Assembly (NCBI GenBank): GCA_900553925.1
Contig: USFH01000006.1
Location: 1 to 27,137 of the forward strand
Length of the DNA: 27,137 bases
Direction: 5' to 3'
DNA from: an uncultured Clostridium sp.
GTDB taxonomy: Bacteria > Bacillota > Clostridia > Lachnospirales > Lachnospiraceae
Shown piece by piece: positions 8,127 to 16,895 of this stretch. How positions within the stretch are numbered: position 1 is the first letter of the stretch; every line of letters begins with the position of its first letter. A program made the position numbers and the translations under genes. Below the pieces are notes generated by a model, which had not been told where the DNA came from, did no database searches, and saw only the letters and a program-made list of their open reading frames with translations.

Positions 8127-11100
8127 GATTCACATCCTCCTCTTTGTATATTGTCATAATATTCTCAATCACTTGTTCACACGAGGATACAAGTTCTTCC
8201 TCGATCAGCTTCGGTATCTGTATCCGGAAATACGTCTGTTTGCCTGCCACCAGCTTCAGCCTGCCTTTGTATCGTTTCAACAGCGGCTGAATCCGTTCTG
8301 CCTGCGCCGGAGCCTTCGGCAGCATGAAAAACCGCGCCTCATCACCCACATATTTGATATCTGTAATGTATGCCTGATGGGCAAATGCCTTCAGATACGC
8401 CACATCCAGAAGACGGAAGAATGGCTTCGGCGGCTCTCCAAACCGGTCCCTGACTTCTTCGAGGATTGCGTCGTTATCTTCCCGGTTACTGCATTTTGAG
8501 ATTCGTTTATACAGATCCAGCTTCACATATTCGTTCTTTACATAGCTGTCCGGAATATATGCATTTAACGGAAGCTCCACATCCGTTGTGAATTCTTCCC
8601 GCACCGTCTCACCGGACAGACATCTTATCGCATCATTCAACATCTGACAGTACAGATCATACCCGACTGCTTCGATATTTCCAGACTGTTCCTGCCCGAG
8701 CAGATTACCGGCTCCACGGATTTCAAGATCCTTCATGGCTATCTTATACCCAGAGCCAAGATCTGTAAACTCCCGGATTGCTTTGAGCCGCTTCTCCGCA
8801 ACTTCCTTAATCATCTTATCCCGTTTATACAGCAGGAATGCATAGGCACTCCGGTTGGAACGTCCGACACGTCCACGCAGCTGATAGAGCTGTGACAGCC
8901 CAAACCGGTCTGCATCATGTATGATAATCGTATTGACATTCGGAATATCCAGTCCGGTCTCAATGATCGTTGTCGATACAAGCACATCAATCTCACCCCG
9001 GATAAACCGGCGCATCATCTCCTCGAGTTCCCGCTCCGGCATCTTGCCATGCGCAAATTCAACCACCGAATCCGGAAGCACACTCCGAAGCTGTGCTGTG
9101 ATATCCGCGATTGTCTCCACGCGGTTATAGACATAATACACCTGTCCTTTTCTGGCAAGCTCCCGGTTGATTGCTTCCTTCACAAACTCGAGATCATATT
9201 CCATGACATACGTCTGGATCGGCAGACGATCCACAGGTGGTTCTTCGAGCAGACTGATATCCCGGAGTCCTACCAGACTCATATGCAGTGTTCGTGGAAT
9301 CGGTGTCGCAGTCAGTGTCAGCACGTCCACATTCTTCTTCATCTGCTTGATCTGTTCCTTATGTTTGACGCCAAACCGCTGTTCCTCGTCGATAATCAGA
9401 AGTCCCAGACTCTTGAAGACAATGTCCTTTGACAACAGGCGATGCGTCCCTATGACAATATCCACCATGCCATTTTTCATCATCTCCAGAGTCTCTTTGA
9501 TCTCCTTCGGCGTACAAAAACGTGACAACATCCGGATATTCACCGGATAATCCTTCATACGCTCACAGAACGTATTGTAATGCTGCTCTGCAAGAATCGT
9601 TGTCGGTACCAAATATGCCACCTGCCGGTTATCCTGAACCGCCTTAAATGCGGCACGGATCGCAACCTCGGTCTTTCCGAATCCCACATCTCCACAGACG
9701 AGACGATCCATGATCTTACCGCTCTCCATATCATGCTTCGTATCGTCGATGGCTTTTTGCTGATCCAATGTCTCCTCATACGGGAACATTTCCTCGAATT
9801 CCCGCTGCCAAACCGTATCCTCTGAATATTTATAGCCCTCTGTACTCGAACGGACCGCATAGAGATCGATCAGTTCCCTTGCGATATCCTCCACATGTCC
9901 CTTGACACGTGTCCGGACTTTCTCCCATTCCGGTCCACCAAGCTTATTCAGCTTCACACGGGCGCCGTCCTTGCCCGACAGCTTACCGATCCGGTCAAGC
10001 TGTTCGACCGGCACGAAAAGCTTGCTGCCCTTCGCATATTCGACGCTGATATAATCCTTCATGCGTCCATCGGTCTCTACCTTCTCAATTCCACGGTAGA
10101 TACCGACACCATGATTCTGATGCACGACATAATCGCCGATGGATATATCCGAGAATCCGGCGATCTTCTCTCCCGAAAACTTCGCCATCTTCTTACGCTT
10201 TTTGAGTTCCTTTGAAGTAAAGATATCGCCTTCGGATATGACAAGCAGATGACATTCCGGAATCTCGAAGCCGCTCTCCATTCTGCCTACGCTGACGCGG
10301 ACTTCCCCCGCCCTAAGTGGCTGTTCCCGGTTCTCCGTGAAGTATGCCAGCACATCATTGTCCTGCAGATTCTTCGCGATTCTTCTTCCCCGCGTCGCAG
10401 ATGGTGACAGGATCAATACCCGGTACTGCTTCTTCTTATATTTCTCAATATCCTTCATCAGCTCCTCAAAGCTGTTGTTGTAGCTTACCAGCCCCTTCAC
10501 CGAGATCTGGAACATATATTTCTCATTCCACGCCGGCTGCTTCTTATACAGTTCTGACAGCAAGACCGGTTCCCGGTTGACGAGTCTGCCGATGATGTTC
10601 TTCGCTCCATACAGCACGTCCGCCTGTGTCGGAAGCACATAGCCCCCTTCCAGACGTCCTTCCATCGACATACCGAACTGTGTCTCATATGCCCCCGCGC
10701 GCTGGTTCACCCGTTCCGGATCATCGATGAAGATATCTGTTCCCTCCGGAAAATAATCAAGGAACGACACTACATCGTCATAGAAATACTCCACCATACT
10801 GTCGAGTCCCATGGTAGAGTTGAATTCCTTCAATTCTTCGAGCACGGAAGCAACCATTTTGTTAAGCCGTGCATACTGTTCCGTACAGAAGCTCTCCTTC
10901 AGCTTCTTCGCCTGCGCCTTATGTTCCTTCTCGAGCTTCCGGATTCCGGCGTTGATGCGCAGATCATCCAGAATCATCTCGGACGATGGATAGATCACAA
11001 ATTCCTCCACACGTTCGATGGATCGCTGGCTCTCGACATCAAAACTGCGGATGCTATCAATGTCATCGCCCCACAACTCAACACGATAAGGGCACTCTTC

Positions 11101-11652
11101 GGTTAAGGAGAAGATATCTATAATTCCTCCTCGTACCGAAAACTGCCCCGGTGTCTCTACGATTGAAGTTTTCTCATATCCAAGTGTTGTGAGTTTTCTC
11201 GAAAATGCATCTAAATTCAGTGTGTCACCGACCTTGATTGTCAGAATATTCCCGACAATATGGGAGATCGGTGGTATCTTGTCCATCAATCCCTCGATCG
11301 TTGTGACTACTGTACAGGGACGATCCTCCGCGATCTTCTTGAAGATCTCCAGCCGTTCCTGCACGGTATTGTTGCTGTGAATATCCGCCGAATAAAACAA
11401 AACATCCTTCGCCGGATAATAATAGGTCTGCCGGTTATAAAAGCGATAGTCTTCCACGATCTCACGTGCCCGCCGCTCCTCGTATGTCACGATCAGCCGG
11501 AACCGCTTCGGTCCGGATAACGATTCCATCAAAACCGGTGTAATCCGCCGATCCATTCCCCAGACATGATGTACACCATTGTGTGTCTCCCGGTGTTCCT
11601 TTAATTCCTTAAACCTTGGATCATCCTGAAATGCAAGTGTCAGTGCCTTCAT
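8116..11652 (-). CDS. mfd: Transcription-repair coupling factor
   Basis: Mfd displaces RNA polymerase stalled at DNA lesions and recruits the UvrA excision machinery. The 1178-aa length is typical. Domains visible in order: the UvrB-like N-terminal region including RGGIIDIF; the CarD-like RNA polymerase interaction domain near residue 510 (GDYVVHQNHGVGIYRGIE); a superfamily 2 translocase with Walker A CGDVGFGKTEVA (about 655) and the DEEQ box IIDEEQRFGVKHKE (about 755); motif VI (QLRGRVGRS); a TRG-like segment near 984 (GAGNLLGQEQSG); and a C-terminal autoinhibitory domain. ATG at 11652 follows GAGGAT. It lies 63 nt after pth, the conserved pth-mfd arrangement of Firmicutes, and overlaps the foldase gene. 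Confidence 0.97.
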   Translation of the reverse strand: MKALTLAFQDDPRFKELKEHRETHNGVHHVWGMDRRITPVLMESLSGPKRFRLIVTYEERRAREIVEDYRFYNRQTYYYPAKDVLFYSADIHSNNTVQERLEIFKKIAEDRPCTVVTTIEGLMDKIPPISHIVGNILTIKVGDTLNLDAFSRKLTTLGYEKTSIVETPGQFSVRGGIIDIFSLTEECPYRVELWGDDIDSIRSFDVESQRSIERVEEFVIYPSSEMILDDLRINAGIRKLEKEHKAQAKKLKESFCTEQYARLNKMVASVLEELKEFNSTMGLDSMVEYFYDDVVSFLDYFPEGTDIFIDDPERVNQRAGAYETQFGMSMEGRLEGGYVLPTQADVLYGAKNIIGRLVNREPVLLSELYKKQPAWNEKYMFQISVKGLVSYNNSFEELMKDIEKYKKKQYRVLILSPSATRGRRIAKNLQDNDVLAYFTENREQPLRAGEVRVSVGRMESGFEIPECHLLVISEGDIFTSKELKKRKKMAKFSGEKIAGFSDISIGDYVVHQNHGVGIYRGIEKVETDGRMKDYISVEYAKGSKLFVPVEQLDRIGKLSGKDGARVKLNKLGGPEWEKVRTRVKGHVEDIARELIDLYAVRSSTEGYKYSEDTVWQREFEEMFPYEETLDQQKAIDDTKHDMESGKIMDRLVCGDVGFGKTEVAIRAAFKAVQDNRQVAYLVPTTILAEQHYNTFCERMKDYPVNIRMLSRFCTPKEIKETLEMMKNGMVDIVIGTHRLLSKDIVFKSLGLLIIDEEQRFGVKHKEQIKQMKKNVDVLTLTATPIPRTLHMSLVGLRDISLLEEPPVDRLPIQTYVMEYDLEFVKEAINRELARKGQVYYVYNRVETIADITAQLRSVLPDSVVEFAHGKMPERELEEMMRRFIRGEIDVLVSTTIIETGLDIPNVNTIIIHDADRFGLSQLYQLRGRVGRSNRSAYAFLLYKRDKMIKEVAEKRLKAIREFTDLGSGYKIAMKDLEIRGAGNLLGQEQSGNIEAVGYDLYCQMLNDAIRCLSGETVREEFTTDVELPLNAYIPDSYVKNEYVKLDLYKRISKCSNREDNDAILEEVRDRFGEPPKPFFRLLDVAYLKAFAHQAYITDIKYVGDEARFFMLPKAPAQAERIQPLLKRYKGRLKLVAGKQTYFRIQIPKLIEEELVSSCEQVIENIMTIYKEEDVNHDA

Positions 11653-11715
11653 GCTCTGATCCTCTTTTCTATATATATTTCTTTTTTCATCGCATACACC
11701 TGCTCTCAGCCACGC

Positions 11716-12273
11716 CTAATTGTACTTATTCATCGCAGATGCAGCTCCGTGTGTGATAATCTCACAGACTGCTTCCCTTGCCCGGTCCGCACTCTCACGG
11801 ATGACCGTCTGTTCTTCCTTCGAAAAATGTCCAAGCACATAATCCGCAAGATCCATCTTCGCGGGCTTCTCGCCCACGCCGATTTTGATGCGTGTAAATT
11901 CCTGTGTTCCCAAATGTGCGATTATGTTTTTAATTCCATTGTGCCCGCCTGCACTGCCCTTCGCGCGGATTCGAAGCTTGCCGACATCTAAGCTGATATC
12001 ATCATAGATCACAATCAGATCAGACAGATCGCACTTGTAGAAATCCATCAGCTCACGCACGCTTTCCCCACTTAAGTTCATGTAGGTCTGCGGCATGGCA
12101 AGCACCACTTTCTCACCTTCAATCACACCTTTACCGATCAATGCCTTATGCTTCTTCGTCTCCACCGGTATATTATATGCATCACTGATATTATATATCA
12201 CCGAGAATCCAACGTTGTGTCTCGTCCCAGCATATTCTCTGGTTGGATTCCCAAGTCCTACGATAATCTTCAT
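11716..12273 (-). CDS. pth: Peptidyl-tRNA hydrolase
   Basis: Pth releases tRNA from peptidyl-tRNAs dropped by the ribosome. The 185-aa protein begins MKIIVGLGNPTREYAGTRHN, containing the conserved substrate-binding Asn and catalytic His, and later shows MPQTYMNLSGESV, VIYDDISLDVGKLRIR (catalytic Asp) and KGSAGGHNGIKNI. Length and motifs are standard. It starts 12 nt after the GlmU-like gene, so the two are certainly co-transcribed. It is called spoVC in Bacillus, where it also precedes mfd. Confidence 0.97.
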   Translation of the reverse strand: MKIIVGLGNPTREYAGTRHNVGFSVIYNISDAYNIPVETKKHKALIGKGVIEGEKVVLAMPQTYMNLSGESVRELMDFYKCDLSDLIVIYDDISLDVGKLRIRAKGSAGGHNGIKNIIAHLGTQEFTRIKIGVGEKPAKMDLADYVLGHFSKEEQTVIRESADRAREAVCEIITHGAASAMNKYN

Positions 12274-12285
12274 CGTCTGCCTCCG

Positions 12286-13026
12286 TTACGCTTCCCGATT
12301 ACACATGATCTGCTCTGCTTCCTCAAGCTGATCGATCGTATTGACCCCGCGGATCTCATCGCAGGCATCCCCGGTAAGCGGAAGTGCCGATACCTTAAGG
12401 CCAATCTTCTTGATCAGCGCAATCGTATCTGTCAGATAATACTCCCCTGCCGCGTTATCATTGCTTAAGAGTTCCAGACTTGCAGAAAGTGCTTCTGAAT
12501 TGAAGATATACATACCGGAATTTACTTCCTTGCATGCGCGTTCTTCCTCTGTTGCATCCTTATGTTCTACGATCTTCTCGAAGTTTCCTGCTGCGTCGCG
12601 GATGATTCGTCCGTATCCGGTTGCGTCATCTAAGATCGCTGAGAGGACTGTCACACCATTTGCCTCCTTGCGGTGCTTCTCCACCAGCTCTGTCAGAGTC
12701 CTGCCTGTGATGAGCGGTGTGTCACCACAGAGTACCAATGTGTCACCATCCGTCCCTATGAAATCCTTAGCACACTTGACCGCATGTCCGGTTCCAAGCT
12801 GTTCCTTCTGCTCCGCATAGTCTACAACATCGTAGATTGCATTTTTTACCTCGCCGCCCTTATAGCCGACAATCACGCAGACAGCATCTGCGCCCGCATC
12901 CTTGCACGCCTGAATCACATAATGCACCATCGGTCTTCCCAGACACTGGTGAATCACCTTCGGTAAATCCGAATTCATACGTGTTCCTTTTCCTGCTGCC
13001 AAAATAACTGCTTTTAATCTGTTCAT
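12286..13026 (-). CDS. GlmU-type UDP-N-acetylglucosamine pyrophosphorylase domain protein, no acetyltransferase domain
   Basis: The nucleotidyltransferase half of GlmU makes UDP-GlcNAc from UTP and GlcNAc-1-phosphate. The protein has LAAGKGTRM, LPKVIHQCLGRPM, EQLGTGHAV, LCGDTPLI, GYGRI, VEHKDATEEE and EVNSGMYIF, all as in GlmU residues about 1-230. It then stops after 246 aa, where GlmU normally continues with a left-handed beta-helix acetyltransferase (total about 450 aa). Only 12 nt separate the stop from pth, so no displaced second domain lies here. I chose ATG 13026, preceded by GGAAG, over a TTG 12 nt upstream that has poor spacing. Another sugar-phosphate nucleotidyltransferase specificity is possible, but GlmU is the best match and its place beside pth-mfd agrees. 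Confidence 0.85.
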   Translation of the reverse strand: MNRLKAVILAAGKGTRMNSDLPKVIHQCLGRPMVHYVIQACKDAGADAVCVIVGYKGGEVKNAIYDVVDYAEQKEQLGTGHAVKCAKDFIGTDGDTLVLCGDTPLITGRTLTELVEKHRKEANGVTVLSAILDDATGYGRIIRDAAGNFEKIVEHKDATEEERACKEVNSGMYIFNSEALSASLELLSNDNAAGEYYLTDTIALIKKIGLKVSALPLTGDACDEIRGVNTIDQLEEAEQIMCNREA

Positions 13027-13077
13027 GTTTTCTTCCAACTTTCCCTTCGTTCTTTCTATTGTTCCCTGGTATGTTCC

Positions 13078-13992
13078 TTAGTACAGACTGTTCCGCATCT
13101 TCTGTGCCATCTGCACCGCACTTTCTGCATCTGTTGTCTCATAGATATACAGTTCATCCGCCAACACCTGTTCCTGAACTGTAAATGTAAACAGGTATGC
13201 ATTATTCTGATATATTTTATAGTATGAAGGATTATCTGCCATGCATTGTTCTGTATCCTTCCTCATCACATCTTTCCCGGCATCTGCCAACAACAGCGTA
13301 ACATAATAATTGGTCTCTGGCAATGCATCTGGTGTCGCATCCACATCAAAACGTTCATGCTTTGCGCCATAGGTCACATAGACATCGTTGATATCCTCCT
13401 TCGGCACAATTGTCTGTTCCTGCATATCTGTAATATAAATGTTCTTATTCTTCTCCGCAGCCAGTCCCTGCTTCTGCATCTGTGCAATCTGCGCACGATA
13501 CAGATAGATGGTTTCCCTGAGCTGGTCATCGATATAATCATAGATATTCCGGAACTCGCGATAGGACGGATTCATGCCTCCGCTGACATGCGTTCCGTCC
13601 GTCGTGTAAAGCGTGAGTTCTTTGTACTCGCCCTCTTTCAGATCACGGTTCCCGATATTCTTCCGCATATGATACAGATCCGATTCATCAATCCGGTCCT
13701 TTATCTCCTGTATCACATCAGCACTAAGTTGTATGTTCTTCTCCGGACACGGATTCTCCGATATCCAACGATTGAAATTATCCGCATAGATCCGCACTTG
13801 TCCATTCTGGCTGATATCCGCATGCAGCGTATACATCTCATATGTTTCCACACCCTCACCCTTCGCGGTTGACGATATGGTCAGAAATACATCCTCTGCC
13901 AGCTCGATATTTTCTTTCTTCCCACAGCCGGTCAGACAACCAACAAGCAGGCTGATACCTATCAGATATATGCAAATTCTTCTGTTCACCAC
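13078..13992 (-). CDS. Uncharacterised lipoprotein
   Basis: I do not recognise this 304-aa protein. Residues 1-23 form a signal peptide ending in lipobox-like LVGC/LTGC, so it should be anchored outside the membrane. The remainder is mixed, charged and soluble, with no membrane segments and no catalytic motif I can name. It contains a segment with LTLYTTDGTHVSGGMNPSYR and a central YDYIDDQLRETIYLYRAQIAQ helix. Translation starts at one of two tandem GTG codons (13992 or 13989) following GAGGTG. It lies about 50 nt upstream of the GlmU-like gene in the same direction and may be the first gene of the operon running to the foldase. Confidence 0.7.
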   Translation of the reverse strand: MVNRRICIYLIGISLLVGCLTGCGKKENIELAEDVFLTISSTAKGEGVETYEMYTLHADISQNGQVRIYADNFNRWISENPCPEKNIQLSADVIQEIKDRIDESDLYHMRKNIGNRDLKEGEYKELTLYTTDGTHVSGGMNPSYREFRNIYDYIDDQLRETIYLYRAQIAQMQKQGLAAEKNKNIYITDMQEQTIVPKEDINDVYVTYGAKHERFDVDATPDALPETNYYVTLLLADAGKDVMRKDTEQCMADNPSYYKIYQNNAYLFTFTVQEQVLADELYIYETTDAESAVQMAQKMRNSLY

Positions 13993-14026
13993 TCACACCT
14001 CATGTTCCTTTGCATAATTGGTTATA

Positions 14027-14112
14027 TTATAACTTGTCACCACGCGGTAGCGTGCTTCTTTATAACTTGTCACCACGCGCCAGCGTGATGACCTACGCAC
14101 GCATCAGCGTGC
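14027..14112. repeat. Cluster of three related hairpin repeats between pfkA and the lipoprotein gene
   Basis: A 20-bp direct repeat (TTATAACTTGTCACCACGCG) occurs at 14027-14046 and 14060-14079. Each copy ends in a CACGC-N4-GCGTG hairpin (14041-14054; 14074-14087), and a third GCACGC-ATCA-GCGTGC hairpin occupies 14097-14112. The loops differ (GGTA, GCCA, ATCA) while the stems are conserved, suggesting compensated structural units. No strong T-run follows, so these are not simple terminators. Confidence 0.75.
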
Positions 14113-14176
14113 TTCATTATAACACACTCCGACGATAAATGTCATTAGTTTCACGGTTGTTTCATACTTTCGAGCC

Positions 14177-15151
14177 TTACTCTGCCAGCATCAGGCTGAG
14201 CTGGTACTGGAACGAATCCAGGTTATTGTTCTGTAAATCAACTGCCTCCGCGATATCATAATCAACCAGAATATCATTCTTGATTGCCACGATCCGGTTA
14301 CCTCTGCCCTGTCGCAATATCTCAATTGCATACGCGCCCATCAGCGAACCATACATACGATCCTTCGCCGTTGGCTGTCCGCCTCGCTGGATATACCCAA
14401 GCACGGATACACGCGATTCGATGCCTGTCTCCTTCTGAATCAGATCTGCCAGCTTACCTGCATCGGTCACACCCTCTGCCACAACGACCAAATAACTGTT
14501 TCTGCCATCGGTATGCCGTTTGCGCAGTGCATTTATGATGTAATCAAAGTTTCCGTCCCATTTCTCCGGTAACACGATGGCATCTGCGGATGTCGCCATG
14601 CCTGCCCAGAGTGCGATATAACCACGCTTTCTGCCCATAACCTCTACGACACTGCAACGGCCATGGGATACCGATGAATCGCGGATCTTGTCGATTGCCT
14701 CCATCGCGGTATTTGCTGCTGTATCAAACCCCAGCGTGTATTCAGAGCAGGCCACATCCCGGTCGATTGTACCGGGAATACAGACGATATTCACGCCCTC
14801 GTCCTTGAATCTAATCGCACCGCGAAGCGTGCCGTCTCCGCCGATTGCGACAACCGCATCCACGTCATGTGCACGCAGGTTTTCTGCCGCTGTGTGTCTG
14901 TATTTCTGATCTAAAAACCGTTCGCTCCTGCTTGTGAAGAGAATGGTACCTCCCTGGTTGTTGATGTTTCGCACATCGTCTAATCCAAGCGGAACCGTCT
15001 CCCAGTCAATCAGCCCTTCGTAGCCGCGCAGGACTCCAACGACCTCGATACCGAGATTATTCGCACTGAACACGACCGCACGAACCGCCGAATTCATTCC
15101 CGGTGCATCACCACCACTTGTCAGTACTGCTATCTTCTTGATATCATTCAT
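14177..15151 (-). CDS. pfkA: ATP-dependent 6-phosphofructokinase
   Basis: Pfk phosphorylates fructose-6-phosphate to fructose-1,6-bisphosphate, committing sugar to glycolysis. The 324-aa protein has TSGGDAPGMN (residues 11-20), the ATP-site GGDGT (104-108), the catalytic segment PGTIDRD (126-132) and MGRKRG (172-177). Gly after GGD and Gly in PGT mark the ATP-dependent rather than the pyrophosphate-dependent form. The family usually has PGTIDND; here Arg131 replaces Asn between the two aspartates, which are retained. ATG 15151 follows GGAGGAT. It appears to be transcribed alone, followed by the hairpin repeats. Confidence 0.95.
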   Translation of the reverse strand: MNDIKKIAVLTSGGDAPGMNSAVRAVVFSANNLGIEVVGVLRGYEGLIDWETVPLGLDDVRNINNQGGTILFTSRSERFLDQKYRHTAAENLRAHDVDAVVAIGGDGTLRGAIRFKDEGVNIVCIPGTIDRDVACSEYTLGFDTAANTAMEAIDKIRDSSVSHGRCSVVEVMGRKRGYIALWAGMATSADAIVLPEKWDGNFDYIINALRKRHTDGRNSYLVVVAEGVTDAGKLADLIQKETGIESRVSVLGYIQRGGQPTAKDRMYGSLMGAYAIEILRQGRGNRIVAIKNDILVDYDIAEAVDLQNNNLDSFQYQLSLMLAE

Positions 15152-15210
15152 TTTGTCTTATCCTCCAGATTATTTCTAATTATCAATTGCACAACTGACA
15201 TACATGTCTA

Positions 15211-15271
15211 TTGCGCAGATATTACCAACGTGCTTCAACAATCTGTTTTAGAATTGGTAATGTCTGCACAA
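15211..15271. repeat. Imperfect 18-bp inverted repeat between the rhomboid gene and pfkA
   Basis: TTGCGCAGATATTACCAA (15211-15228) and TTGGTAATGTCTGCACAA (15254-15271) match at 16 of 18 positions as an inverted repeat with a 25-nt loop. There is no U-run on either side. It may be an mRNA-end or processing hairpin after the rhomboid gene or part of the pfkA leader. A smaller palindrome, GACAT-AC-ATGTC, lies at 15197-15208. Confidence 0.6.
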
Positions 15272-15306
15272 TCATAAACCTCTGTTATATTGAAAAATTA
15301 TAAAAA

Positions 15307-16458
15307 TCACTTACATATTGTCTTGTAGAATGCGTCTACCTGCTGCCAGTTGCACGCTGTACCATCGAATGCAAAATATGTCAGATCATAGGATTTGCAG
15401 TCTCCTTCAATCATAAACTGAATAATGACCTGCTTCTCACTTCCCTTATAATATGCATTTCCTGTAAATTCTACAACCTGTTCCCCCTGTTCTGCAGTGA
15501 AGGACTCCCATTTCGTATTTGTGCAATAATCATCCAATGCTTCACCATAGGTTTTCGTTCCATAGCTTTTCATCTCATAATCTGCCACCGGCTGTTCCCG
15601 GATATACATTACCCGCTTATCCATCAAAGACGTCTGGTCTTTTCCGATATGTGCCTCTCCGACTCCTATCACGCAGAGCACCACGGTCGCAAGGATTGCG
15701 AGAATCTTACAGAACTGATTCTCTATGAACCCCTGCCACTTCTTAACATTTAATGCAAATGCAAGGATGCCTCCGACAATCGCGCCACCGATATGTCCGT
15801 ATATATCCACATTGCCTTCTGCAGAATAAATCGCATATCCAATCACAAGTGCAATAGCGATGATCATATCCTTCCGCTCGGCATTCTTCCGTCCCATAAT
15901 ACGTAGAAACACCTCCGCACACACAATTCCAAAAACTGCACCAGATGCGCCAGCCGCAAACCGCGGACTATCCGGGTGCAATTGATGGGCAATCTCCATA
16001 GAGAGAAAACCCGCACCGATACCAGAACCAAAATAGATAATCGCCATCCGCAGAGAGCCAAGCCGCTGTTCCACCAACTTACCGGACAGGAACAGCACCA
16101 ACATATTTCCCACCAGATGTTCAAAATTCGCATGTATAAACATATAGGAAATCAGGCGACGATATTCATGGTTTATTGTAATATACTCATAATTGATTCC
16201 TGCAAGCTGAAATGTGTTTTCAATCCCAATACACATAATCGCCGCAATCACATTCGCCACAATAATCAGAATTGTAATAATCGGGATTGTCCTCTTCGCA
16301 CGTACCGGTGGTACCGTGTGAACTACATATGGTTCTTCATATGCATAGGGATTCTGGTTCGTATATGGATTCTGATTCTCATATTTCTGCGACGGCATAC
16401 CATAATATGGGCCTGTTTTTCTCTCCTGGTCCATTTCATTATCTCTTCTTAACTGCAC
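15307..16458 (-). CDS. Rhomboid family intramembrane serine protease
   Basis: Rhomboids cut membrane proteins within or near the bilayer. The core (residues about 57-245) shows hydrophobic segments, the oxyanion-loop motif HLVGNM (His114, Asn118), the nucleophile GASGAVFG (Ser172) and the general base in GHIGG (His222), so the catalytic pair is intact. An N-terminal cytoplasmic stretch of about 50 residues is rich in Asn, Pro, Tyr and Gln. After a last membrane segment (about 252-266) comes a soluble C-terminal domain of about 110 residues, unknown to me. The start is GTG 16458 after GGGGAT; an ATG 24 nt downstream is an alternative. Its substrate cannot be inferred. Confidence 0.9.
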   Translation of the reverse strand: MQLRRDNEMDQERKTGPYYGMPSQKYENQNPYTNQNPYAYEEPYVVHTVPPVRAKRTIPIITILIIVANVIAAIMCIGIENTFQLAGINYEYITINHEYRRLISYMFIHANFEHLVGNMLVLFLSGKLVEQRLGSLRMAIIYFGSGIGAGFLSMEIAHQLHPDSPRFAAGASGAVFGIVCAEVFLRIMGRKNAERKDMIIAIALVIGYAIYSAEGNVDIYGHIGGAIVGGILAFALNVKKWQGFIENQFCKILAILATVVLCVIGVGEAHIGKDQTSLMDKRVMYIREQPVADYEMKSYGTKTYGEALDDYCTNTKWESFTAEQGEQVVEFTGNAYYKGSEKQVIIQFMIEGDCKSYDLTYFAFDGTACNWQQVDAFYKTICK

Positions 16459-16615
16459 TTGTACATCCCCTTTCTACTTGTGCATATCTTTTGTTTCTTT
16501 CACACTGTAACAATTATATTCTACCTTCTTATTCTAGGCAACCAAAACTTGCATCCTGCATACTTTATCTTCCAGTTGGAGCATTTTTCCTATTCCACCA
16601 ATCTTCCCCCCATCT

Positions 16616-16797
16616 GCTTGCAAGCAAGCTTGCAGCGATGCATGTGCTTGGCTTGTTGCTACGGATAATCCTGCAGGCTTTCGCCTGCACATAACAGGCA
16701 CTTCGTCTCCGCTTCGCTCCGACTCAGTGTCTGTTATCCCCCAAATACATGCATTCGCTTGCAAGCAAGCTTGCAGCGATGCATGTGCTTGGGGGAT
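16616..16797. repeat. REP-like region: exact 36-bp direct repeat plus nested hairpins
   Basis: An exact 36-bp sequence starting GCTTGCAAGCAAGCTTGCAG occurs at 16616-16651 and 16757-16792. The second copy lies inside an ATCCCCCAA/TTGGGGGAT stem (16736-16744 with 16789-16797). Between the copies are the hairpin GCAGGC-TTTC-GCCTGC (16673-16688) and an 11-bp arm pair, ATAACAGGCAC (16691-16701) with GTGTCTGTTAT (16727-16737). No coding potential is credible. Together this looks like a mosaic of mobile palindromic units. The stretch 16459-16615 holds only the unidentified rhomboid promoter. Confidence 0.7.
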
Positions 16798-16812
16798 TAT
16801 CACGCAAAAATC

Positions 16813-16841
16813 GCCCCGCGCTATGTGGAGTAGCGCGGGGC
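16813..16841 (-). terminator. Intrinsic terminator of the putative small RNA
   Basis: GCCCCGCGCTA (16813-16823) pairs with TAGCGCGGGGC (16831-16841) around a 7-nt loop. On the minus strand it is followed after two bases by TTTTT. On the plus strand no T-run follows, which sets the direction. Confidence 0.7.
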
Positions 16842-16895
16842 TGTTAGAGAAAGGAGTCGATTATAAATTCCATGTACGCGAATTTATGTTTCGTT

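Noticed and set aside
12274..12286. Frameshift that would have removed the GlmU acetyltransferase domain
   Set aside because: The stop is followed almost directly by intact pth, so there is no leftover coding sequence for the missing domain.
14177..15151. Pyrophosphate-dependent phosphofructokinase
   Set aside because: GGDG and PGT (not GGDD and PKT) indicate the ATP-dependent type.
16616..16792. Direct repeats of 36 bp as a CRISPR remnant
   Set aside because: Only two copies, 105 bp between them, strong internal palindromes filling the gap, and no cas genes.
16534..16803. 89-codon minus-strand frame rich in ASLQACLQA
   Set aside because: It is a translation of the repeated palindromic units, not a gene.
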